From positions 1 through 7,917 of the forward strand of contig JAHHUB010000081.1 of assembly GCA_020024175.1 (NCBI GenBank): a stretch of 7,917 nucleotides of DNA, given 5' to 3'. Positions 1 to 5,734 of the stretch are shown piece by piece. The position numbers and the translations under genes are program-made. Origin of the DNA: Oscillospiraceae bacterium (lineage in GTDB: Bacteria > Bacillota > Clostridia > Oscillospirales > Ruminococcaceae). The notes under the pieces were generated by a model, which saw only the letters and a program-made list of their open reading frames with translations, made no database searches and was not told where the DNA came from. The first letter of the stretch is position 1, and each line of letters begins with the position of its first letter.

Positions 1-1045
1 GTACAGGTATACTTTCTGTTTTCATATCATAAATGTGAGGAAGTAACATTTCTTCATTTATAAAACCATTTTGGTCTTTAGGGATAATATATTCACTGTA
101 AACTGAGAAATTTTCATTGTCCCGGTTTGTAATTTTACAGTTGTCCCCATTTTGTCCAAAAGAGAAAACAGATTCCAAATCCTCATTAAAAGCTTCTATG
201 CAAATTGCATTTCCCTGTTTGGTTCGGCTTTCATACATAACTGTAATGTAATCATCTGTGTTTGTAAATGAAATTAATTTTACAAGGTAGGGAAGTCTTT
301 TGTATGTTACGATTTTTCCGTTTTTAATTACATCAATCATGCAGTTATCAAAAAATCCAAAACTGGTGTTTTCATCTTTGGTAAGTAAAATATCATATTC
401 TATTTGTTTTTCATTATAATCAGACTCAGCCTCAGGTTTCGTATTTATAATTTCAAATCCTGTGTAAGAATACTCTGTGGAATTTAGCTCATATTTTTCA
501 TTGGAACTGTTATTGGATTGTCTGGCATTTATGGATTTTGTTAAAGATGATGTTTGGGAATTTTCTATTATTTTTTTAAATTCATCTTCATTTTTTGCTG
601 TAATGAAATTATCAGGACTTTGCATTGAAAGCATATTTGAAGGTGGAGCCTTATCAGTTAATATTTTATTGGAAGATTCCTCATTTTTTTCTTCATGACC
701 AGATTCAATTTCAGTTTCTTGGCAAGCTTCTTCAGATTCCACAGCATTTTCCATGTCCTGTGCAGACGCTAAATTAATTTGTGCACTGCTATCGGATTTT
801 TCTATTTGCATATGGGGGAAAATTATTGCTAATGCCACCATAGCAGCAATAGGCAGAGCAAATTTTTTAATAAAAATAATAAAATTGTTTTGAGATTGTT
901 TTTTTATAGGTGTGTTTGGGATAACATCTTCTATAAGACAGAGGAGGTTTTCAGATTTGAGAGAGTTGGGGAGTTTAATTTCTTTATCAATATCTTTTAA
1001 TTGTTTTTCAAATTTTGATATAAATTCTTTTTCTTGATTATTCAT
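1..1045 (-). CDS. Membrane-anchored anti-sigma/sensor-like protein (partial, C-terminus beyond left edge)
   Basis: I translated this frame by hand; it stays open for 348 codons from the ATG at 1045 to the window edge. Residues 1-60 are a charged, probably cytoplasmic segment with a P-N-S-L-K-S-E-N-L motif around residues 26-34. Residues about 62-77 (ALPIAAMVALAIIF core) form the single membrane segment. Residues 85-185 are a Glu/Ser/Asn-rich linker, and the rest is a predicted extracellular, strand-rich domain. The gene directly follows an ECF sigma gene and overlaps it by 8 bases, which suggests translational coupling and a sigma-binding role for the N-terminus. The N-terminal motif recalls clostridial sigma-linked proteins with secreted beta-propeller domains, but I see no clear propeller repeat in the visible part and no zinc-binding HxxxCxxC anti-sigma motif. 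Membrane topology is well supported; anti-sigma function is inferred from context. Confidence 0.68.
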   Translation of the reverse strand, partial: MNNQEKEFISKFEKQLKDIDKEIKLPNSLKSENLLCLIEDVIPNTPIKKQSQNNFIIFIKKFALPIAAMVALAIIFPHMQIEKSDSSAQINLASAQDMENAVESEEACQETEIESGHEEKNEESSNKILTDKAPPSNMLSMQSPDNFITAKNEDEFKKIIENSQTSSLTKSINARQSNNSSNEKYELNSTEYSYTGFEIINTKPEAESDYNEKQIEYDILLTKDENTSFGFFDNCMIDVIKNGKIVTYKRLPYLVKLISFTNTDDYITVMYESRTKQGNAICIEAFNEDLESVFSFGQNGDNCKITNRDNENFSVYSEYIIPKDQNGFINEEMLLPHIYDMKTESIPV

Positions 1046-1583
1046 TAAAATCCTCCTTTTCTGTCAATATTTTTCTGAGTTTAGCATAAGTTCGGTGAAG
1101 TTTTGAACTTACTGTACCATGGGGCATATCTAATATTTTTGAAATTTCTTTGGTAGTATAGCCGTGTATAACATATAAAATAACAATCTCTCTTTCTTCA
1201 AAAGATACCTTATCCAAAGCTGCCATAACAGTTGATTTTTCACTGATGTCTTTTTCCATATCGGTTTTTTCATCACAAAGGTCGGTAAATTCTTCTATAT
1301 CTGAGTTAGATCTGCCTTTAATATATTCAGAAACTTTTCTTTTGCAGCGTATGTATAAAATACGCATAATCCATGGTTTAAAACTTGCTAAATCTCTTAG
1401 TGATTTAATACTTTTATAAGCTTCTACAAATGTTTCACTGACTACATCTTCTGCATCATAAGTGTTGCCCAAATTAAAAAGAGCCAGTTTATATAAATCA
1501 GTGGAAATGCTGTCATATATTTGGCCAAAGGCTTCTTTATCGCCATTTTTGGCTTTTTCCACTGTTTCAACAGATATTTTCAT
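1038..1583 (-). CDS. ECF-type RNA polymerase sigma factor (sigma-70 family)
   Basis: This 181-residue protein has the normal length for an extracytoplasmic-function sigma factor, which directs RNA polymerase to a small stress or envelope regulon. Region 2 covers about residues 20-86, with a DAEDVVSETFVEAY helix (43-56) and the FKPWIMRILYIRCKR stretch (68-82) used for core binding and -10 melting. An acidic linker (95-115) leads to region 4 at about 118-172. There the helix-turn-helix TTKEISKILDMPHGTVSSKL (143-162), followed by R-T-Y-A-K-L-R, would contact the -35 element. The ATG at 1583 is preceded by AGGTGG at a 6-base gap. It is co-transcribed with the membrane-anchored protein downstream, the usual sigma/anti-sigma order. 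The regulon and the inducing signal cannot be read from this window. Confidence 0.93.
   Translation of the reverse strand: MKISVETVEKAKNGDKEAFGQIYDSISTDLYKLALFNLGNTYDAEDVVSETFVEAYKSIKSLRDLASFKPWIMRILYIRCKRKVSEYIKGRSNSDIEEFTDLCDEKTDMEKDISEKSTVMAALDKVSFEEREIVILYVIHGYTTKEISKILDMPHGTVSSKLHRTYAKLRKILTEKEDFNE
1052..1057 (-). promoter_or_regulatory. Strong ribosome binding site for the anti-sigma-like gene
   Basis: A perfect AGGAGG on the minus strand lies 6 bases before the ATG at 1045, inside the last codons of the sigma gene. It fixes the start of the downstream gene and shows that translation can re-initiate at the overlap. Confidence 0.85.
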
Positions 1584-1608
1584 TTTGCACCACCTTTTTT
1601 ATTATAGG

Positions 1609-1650
1609 CACTACAAATGAATATTATAAAATCTATATTCATTTATAGTG
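1609..1650 (-). promoter_or_regulatory. 16-bp inverted repeat / hairpin in the sigma-factor leader
   Basis: The arms are 1609-1624 and 1635-1650, separated by a 10-base loop. On the plus strand 15 of 16 positions pair. In the minus-strand RNA the sixteenth (1614 with 1645) becomes a G-U wobble, so the whole stem can form in the transcript of the sigma gene. The stem ends 13 bases before the AGGTGG ribosome site. No U-tract follows on either strand, so it is not an intrinsic terminator. It may be a protein-binding operator, a transcript-stabilising 5' hairpin or a translational control element. Confidence 0.6.
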
Positions 1651-1667
1651 TGTGTAATTTATTATAT

Positions 1668-1695
1668 ATTATTGCATAATTTTAAAAAAAGTCAA
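1668..1695 (-). promoter_or_regulatory. Candidate sigma-A-type promoter for the sigma/anti-sigma operon
   Basis: On the minus strand, TTGACT (1690-1695) is separated by 16 bases from AATAAT (1668-1673), which carries an extended -10 TG one base upstream. Transcription would start near 1661 and give a leader of about 78 bases containing the hairpin. A perfect TATAAT also occurs at 1661-1666, and another at 1623-1628, but neither has a matching -35 element at the right distance. No GGAAC-like ECF promoter was seen, so autoregulation by the encoded sigma is not evident. Confidence 0.5.
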
Positions 1696-1710
1696 TTAAA
1701 ATAAAAGTCT

Positions 1711-1738
1711 TTTAAAAATTAACTTTTAGTTATATAAT
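1711..1738 (+). promoter_or_regulatory. Candidate promoter for the LysR-family gene
   Basis: A perfect TATAAT (1733-1738) lies 16 bases after TTTAAA (1711-1716), which matches 4 of 6 positions of TTGACA. Transcription would begin near 1745, giving a leader of about 30 bases. This promoter is back to back with the sigma-operon promoter, their -35 boxes only 15 bases apart. The region is so AT-rich that chance -10 matches are likely, hence moderate confidence. Confidence 0.42.
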
Positions 1739-1751
1739 ATAGCTATATAAC
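1729..1751 (+). promoter_or_regulatory. Inverted repeat, possible autoregulatory operator of the LysR-type protein
   Basis: GTTATATA (1729-1736) and its exact complement TATATAAC (1744-1751) flank a 7-base spacer. The site contains the perfect 12-base palindrome 1737-1748 offset within it. It overlaps the predicted -10 box and start site of the lysR-type gene. LysR-family proteins commonly bind T-N11-A interrupted palindromes at their own promoters, and this site fits an autorepression arrangement. A partial direct repeat, CTATATAA, occurs at 1743-1750 and 1752-1759. Confidence 0.4.
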
Positions 1752-1773
1752 CTATATAATTGGATGTGAAATT

Positions 1774-2676
1774 TTGAGTATTAATTTTGAATATTATAAA
1801 GTATTTTATTATGTAGCTCAATGCGGAAGCATATCAGGAGCAGCTAATAAACTTTTTATTTCACAGCCGGCAGTTAGTCAGGCAGTGAAACAACTGGAAA
1901 TCAGTCTTGGGAGTATTCTTTTTCATAGAACCCCAAAAGGAGTAAGACTCACCACCGAAGGTGATGCGTTGTATTCATATATAGCTCAGGGATGTGACTG
2001 TTTTTTACAGGCAGAAAGTATGTTTAAAGATATACTGAGTCTTCAATCAGGTGAAATTCGCATAGGAGCTAGTGATATGACTTTGCAATTTTGTCTTTTG
2101 CCTTATTTAGAGAAATTTCATCAGGAATATCCTCATATAAAAATAAAAGTTACCAATGCTCCTACCCCTGAAACCATAGAAAACCTAAAAAACGGGGATA
2201 TAGATTTTGGTGTGGTAACTTCACCATTTCCACAGGGAAAATGGTTGGATGTTCATGATGTGGGTTATGTTCAGGATATATTTGTAGCAGGTAAAAAATT
2301 TCAGCATTTAAAGTATAAAACCGTAAGACTGAGTGAACTTGCAAATTATCCCCTCATAATGCTTGAGGGTAATACCAGTACAAGAAGATTTATAGATGAT
2401 TTTATGAGTTTTAATGGGCAGAGAATAGTTCCTGAATTTGAACTTGCCACCAGTGAGCTTATAGTTAAATTTGCTTCCAAAGGCATGGGTGTTGGGTGTG
2501 TGGTAAAAGATTTTGCCGAAGATTCACTAATGAATGGTCAGCTTTTTGAACTTAACCTTGAAACTCCCATACCAACACGAAAAATGTGTATAATAACTCA
2601 CAGTAAAATTCCGGTATGTGCCGCAGGCAAAAAACTTTTGATGATGATTGAAAATACTGAGAAGAAACTATCTTAA
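1774..2676 (+). CDS. LysR-family transcriptional regulator
   Basis: The protein has 300 residues, the usual length for this family. The N-terminal winged helix-turn-helix spans about residues 4-63: the helix-turn-helix is GSISGAANKLFISQPAVSQA (19-38), followed by K-Q-L-E and the wing with R-T-P-K-G-V-R-L-T-T-E-G. From about residue 91 (S-G-E-I-R-I-G-A-S) to 295 it has the two-lobed periplasmic-binding-protein-like effector domain. The start is a TTG at 1774: no ATG lies in frame upstream before the stop at 1735, the family-typical N-terminus begins right there, and a weak GGATGTG sequence sits 5 bases before it. The gene is divergent from the sigma operon and converges with the DHHW gene, overlapping it by 9 bases. 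The effector and targets are unknown; either flanking operon, or only its own promoter, could be controlled. Confidence 0.95.
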   Translation: MSINFEYYKVFYYVAQCGSISGAANKLFISQPAVSQAVKQLEISLGSILFHRTPKGVRLTTEGDALYSYIAQGCDCFLQAESMFKDILSLQSGEIRIGASDMTLQFCLLPYLEKFHQEYPHIKIKVTNAPTPETIENLKNGDIDFGVVTSPFPQGKWLDVHDVGYVQDIFVAGKKFQHLKYKTVRLSELANYPLIMLEGNTSTRRFIDDFMSFNGQRIVPEFELATSELIVKFASKGMGVGCVVKDFAEDSLMNGQLFELNLETPIPTRKMCIITHSKIPVCAAGKKLLMMIENTEKKLS

Positions 2677-3765
2677 ATTTTTAGTGACATCATTGTGCAT
2701 AAAATTATCAGATGAAAAAGAGAATAAAACCTTATCATAAGCTTTTACATCCAAATCTTTGTATATATCTATGGGAGCAGTGTCTACATTGATATACGTG
2801 ATTTTTTCATAATTTACAGTCAAAAAAGGAAGATAGCTCATAACAGTTTTGTCGCCATAAATAAGCAGTTTTAATGAATTGGGAGAATCTATTTTTATAT
2901 CAATTCTATCAGCAGAACCACCCAAAAATATATCATAAGGATTGCCTGTTTTGGCAGCCTCATCAGGATATAACTCATAATAGGTATTGATTTCGCCGTT
3001 TTTTAATCTTGTAACATGATATTCTCTTGAAAATTTTGAAAATTTATATGATGATATTTTGTCCGGACTTACAGATTTATAAGGTGATTGATTGTAAATA
3101 TCACCATAAAAATCCTGTGTATAGTGTTTAATTTCAAATCTTTCCAAAGGGTGAGCCGGAATATGAAGTCTTTTGGCTATTTGTTCATAAACATAATATC
3201 CCCCAAGTCCTGTTAAATTGGTATCAGTTTTATAATAAATATATTTATCATTGTTGGCAAAAAGAGTGGGATATACATTTATTGTAGAAACATGACTGTT
3301 AAAATCCGAATATATATTCTCTATAAAAGATTTTTCATTAAAAAGTCTGTTTCTGTATAATGAATCAATTTCCTGCTGTTTTATGGAACAGGCAGCAGGA
3401 ACAATTATGGCATATGTGGGAATACGGTATGTGTCAGCAAAATTTATAATTGTCTGTACATTGGCATCTGTCAGGTTATAATCAGGATTTTTTACCACTT
3501 TTAAAAGGCTGTCATTGGATATATATATGTTATTTTGCTCTTTTTCACCGCTGAAAAATTTGATATTTACGGCTAATTCTTTCAATTTATGAGAAAAAGG
3601 AATATTTGCTTTAAGCATTTCCTCTGTTTGATTAAAAATCGACAGAGGATTTTTGTTAAATGATATATTTAGGTTGTCATTGGCAACAGCATTATATAAA
3701 GTGAAAATTAAAGTAACTAAAATTATAAATATAATACAAATTGCTGAAATTCTTTTTGCTTTCAA
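2668..3765 (-). CDS. DHHW/SGNH-fold surface protein with degenerate catalytic motifs (MBOAT partner)
   Basis: This 365-residue protein has one N-terminal membrane anchor (residues about 7-26), with the rest predicted outside the cell. It reads as a DHHW-family protein, the SGNH-hydrolase-like partner of MBOAT O-acyltransferases: Y-A-I-I-V-P near 118-123, Y-Y-K-T-D...G-G-Y-Y-V-Y-E at 177-194, Y-D-I-F-L-G-G at 277-283, and L-L-I-Y-G-D...Y-L-P-F-L at 300-315. The residues that name the family are missing. The D-H-H-W tetrad is D181-T-N-L184, the serine after Asp305 is Lys306, and the Asn of the G-G-N block is Ser284. The start is TTG at 3765, with AGGAAGTG 7 bases upstream. It lies 32 bases after the MBOAT gene and is the last gene of the run. 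The fold assignment is good; enzymatic activity is doubtful. Confidence 0.8.
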   Translation of the reverse strand: MKAKRISAICIIFIILVTLIFTLYNAVANDNLNISFNKNPLSIFNQTEEMLKANIPFSHKLKELAVNIKFFSGEKEQNNIYISNDSLLKVVKNPDYNLTDANVQTIINFADTYRIPTYAIIVPAACSIKQQEIDSLYRNRLFNEKSFIENIYSDFNSHVSTINVYPTLFANNDKYIYYKTDTNLTGLGGYYVYEQIAKRLHIPAHPLERFEIKHYTQDFYGDIYNQSPYKSVSPDKISSYKFSKFSREYHVTRLKNGEINTYYELYPDEAAKTGNPYDIFLGGSADRIDIKIDSPNSLKLLIYGDKTVMSYLPFLTVNYEKITYINVDTAPIDIYKDLDVKAYDKVLFSFSSDNFMHNDVTKNLR

Positions 3766-3772
3766 GTAAAAT

Positions 3773-3780
3773 CACTTCCT
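3773..3780 (-). promoter_or_regulatory. Ribosome binding site that decides a TTG start
   Basis: AGGAAGTG on the minus strand ends 7 bases before TTG at 3765, and the membrane anchor begins within a few codons. The nearby GTG at 3775 is out of frame, so TTG is the best start for the DHHW-like gene. Confidence 0.65.
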
Positions 3781-3797
3781 TTTTAACAATAGGATTT

Positions 3798-5126
3798 TTA
3801 TATAATAAATGAGCAGGCACAAATTAAAATAACCACATTAAGCAGAGCAGAGAAAAGTTCCCAAAATACAGGGAATCTTTTTATAAAAAATCTTGTAATT
3901 CTGTGCCAGATACTTGTGGAAAGCACCATTGCCAGAAGTAATACAACAAAATTAGAAGTAAAAATAAACAGAGTATTGCTGTCATACAGTTCAATATGTC
4001 CAAATCCGAACATGGTGGTAAGATAAGTTGCCGTATCACCTATATTTGTCCCCAGCATAATGGAAAATGACATCATTATAGCACAAAATGTGATGAATCT
4101 TTGAAGAAAAGCAGGCAGGTTTTTCCATAATTTTGGATAGACATATTGCTCCAAAATAATAAGAATACCAAAGTAAACTCCCCAAAGCAGGCAGTTTAAT
4201 CTAAAACCATACCATACACCTATCAGCATGGAAACCAATAAAATATTAAACATAGCTGACAATGTACCGTTACTTTTTCCGCCTAACTGAATATAAACAT
4301 AATTTCTGACATATTCGTTGACTGTGATATTAAATCTTGCAAAAAACTCGTCCAAACTTCTTGCCTGAAAGGGATAAAAAAATCCGTTTGGCAATTCAAA
4401 AGAAAACATAAGACCTATGCCTTTGGCTATGTCAAAATAAGCTGACAGTGTAAAATAAAGTGAAAATGCAAAACTCAGCATTAAAAGCCAGGATGCCAAT
4501 ACAGAAAGTTCATGAAATGGTATGGAAAGCAGATTTTCATACATATTGACAAGGGTATCTGCAATAATAATTTTTTTTGCAAATCCGCTTATAAATAAAA
4601 CAATACCTTTGCTGATACTGCTCAGTGAAGGCTTTATTTTTGTTATTTGTGGTTTTAGAAAACTGTATTTTACAAGTGGCCCAAAATACAGCGATGGAAA
4701 AAACATCATTATGGAAAGGTATCTGAATATATTTTTATCTGCATTGTATTGGTTTTTGTATACATCTATTACATAACCCATGCCCATAAACGATGTAAAC
4801 ATCATCCCGAATATTGAAGTATATCCTAATATTTGAAATTCAATACTGAAATATAAAATTATTCCTATGTTTTTAAAGATATTTAAAAGCATAACAATTT
4901 TTCGCATTAGATTTCCGCTTTTGCTGCTGCTTAAATATATGGCACTCAGATAGTCATAAAACAATGAAAGCATTATAAAGGGAAGTCCTTTAAAATCCAC
5001 TGATATATAATAAAACAGTGAAATAAAAGTTAGAATATGGGCTTTGAATTTATTTGGTGTTACATAGTACAAACTTAGAGATACAGGAAGAAAAATAAAA
5101 ATAAATGTCAAGCTGAACATATTCAT
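3798..5126 (-). CDS. MBOAT-family membrane protein (AlgI/DltB/PatA-like) lacking both catalytic histidines
   Basis: The 442-residue polytopic membrane protein matches the AlgI/DltB branch of MBOAT O-acyltransferases, which pass acyl groups through the membrane for transfer to extracellular polymers. Recognisable blocks are F-L-P-V-S near the N-terminus, G-Y-V-I-D-V-Y-K (117-124), F-F-P-S-L-Y-F-G-P-L-V-K-Y-S (142-155), A-Y-F-D-I-A-K-G-I-G (229-238), P-F-Q-A-R-S-L-D-E-F-F (252-262) and V-R-N-Y-V-Y-I-Q-L-G-G (273-283). The usual R-W-H-I-S-L-S reads R-F-N-I-T-V-N, placing Asn266 at the first invariant histidine. The usual G-x-W-H-G reads G-V-W-Y-G, placing Tyr306 at the second. Only four histidines exist (30, 205, 377, 408), none at these sites. 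The ATG at 5126 has GAGGTGA just upstream. It follows the ribonuclease M5-like gene by 13 bases and precedes its DHHW partner. Confidence 0.88.
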   Translation of the reverse strand: MNMFSLTFIFIFLPVSLSLYYVTPNKFKAHILTFISLFYYISVDFKGLPFIMLSLFYDYLSAIYLSSSKSGNLMRKIVMLLNIFKNIGIILYFSIEFQILGYTSIFGMMFTSFMGMGYVIDVYKNQYNADKNIFRYLSIMMFFPSLYFGPLVKYSFLKPQITKIKPSLSSISKGIVLFISGFAKKIIIADTLVNMYENLLSIPFHELSVLASWLLMLSFAFSLYFTLSAYFDIAKGIGLMFSFELPNGFFYPFQARSLDEFFARFNITVNEYVRNYVYIQLGGKSNGTLSAMFNILLVSMLIGVWYGFRLNCLLWGVYFGILIILEQYVYPKLWKNLPAFLQRFITFCAIMMSFSIMLGTNIGDTATYLTTMFGFGHIELYDSNTLFIFTSNFVVLLLAMVLSTSIWHRITRFFIKRFPVFWELFSALLNVVILICACSFII

Positions 5127-5139
5127 TTTATCACCTCAT

Positions 5140-5733
5140 TTACTTTATTTTTTCCATTACTTTCTTGTATTCTTCTTTGGTCATCATGGCATTTAAAGTG
5201 GATATAAGAGTATTTGCTGACATTCTTTCAGGGAGATTCAATTCTTTTAAAAGTTTTTGACGCATTAAAGAGCTGTTTTCTCCACCGGATAAACCGTCAT
5301 CTGCAAAGTCAGCTTTTGTAATGGGGTTGTTATTTACTTTTTGTGTTTCTCCAAAAACACCGGCTTTGTTTAAAGCTTCCAAAATAACTTGTTTGGAAAC
5401 ACCTTCAACACCCAGTTTTCCCTCAGCGGAGGGTTTTTCCTTGCGTTTTTCTTTTCCTAAAATATCAGGGATAAATACATTTATAACTTTGGATTTATCC
5501 AGTGAACCGCAGATATAATTGCGAATTTTAAATCCAGCAGTATCCGAATCAGTTATGATGATAAGTCCGCAGGTATCAGCCATACGGCGGAGAAATTTGA
5601 GTTTTTCTTTGTCTTTATAAATTCTGAAACCGCCTGTTTCTATTATATTGGCATCAATAAAAGAACTGAGTTTGATTTTATCGTATTTGCCCTCAACTAC
5701 AACAGTTTGTTTCAGTATGATTTTATTGTTCAT
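5140..5733 (-). CDS. rnmV: TOPRIM-domain ribonuclease M5-like protein
   Basis: The protein has 197 residues, close to the family norm. The TOPRIM core covers about residues 9-92: V-V-V-E-G-K-Y-D with Glu14 (11-18), then T-D-S-D-T-A-G with Asp62 and Asp64 (61-67), the metal-binding acidic residues of this fold. G-K-L-G-V-E-G-V (105-112) corresponds to the G-x-G-V-E-H block of Bacillus ribonuclease M5. The C-terminal part (about 150-197, L-M-R-Q-K-L-L...L-N-L-P-E-R) matches the small helical tail (DUF4093-like) usual in clostridial members. Ribonuclease M5 trims precursor 5S rRNA. Start ATG 5733 follows the holA stop by one base, with GAGGAAA inside the end of holA, so translation is probably coupled. 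Cofactor residues are intact, unlike in the next two genes. Confidence 0.88.
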   Translation of the reverse strand: MNNKIILKQTVVVEGKYDKIKLSSFIDANIIETGGFRIYKDKEKLKFLRRMADTCGLIIITDSDTAGFKIRNYICGSLDKSKVINVFIPDILGKEKRKEKPSAEGKLGVEGVSKQVILEALNKAGVFGETQKVNNNPITKADFADDGLSGGENSSLMRQKLLKELNLPERMSANTLISTLNAMMTKEEYKKVMEKIK

Positions 5734-5734
5734 A

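Noticed and set aside
477..698. Open plus-strand frame of 73 codons rich in Phe, Ser and Leu
   Set aside because: It lies wholly inside the coding frame of the anti-sigma-like gene on the other strand, has no ribosome site, and its composition is what a reversed AT-rich, Glu/Lys-rich gene gives.
1609..1650. The leader hairpin as an intrinsic terminator or insertion-sequence end
   Set aside because: No U-tract follows on either strand, no transposase is nearby, and no flanking target duplication was seen.
1755..1760. A second perfect TATAAT just before the LysR-type gene
   Set aside because: It lies only 14 bases before the TTG start and has no -35 element at suitable spacing; a transcript from it would hardly include the ribosome site.
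2668..5126. The MBOAT and DHHW-like genes as decayed pseudogenes
   Set aside because: Both frames are full length without stops or frameshifts, have good ribosome sites and keep fold-forming motifs; only active-site residues differ.
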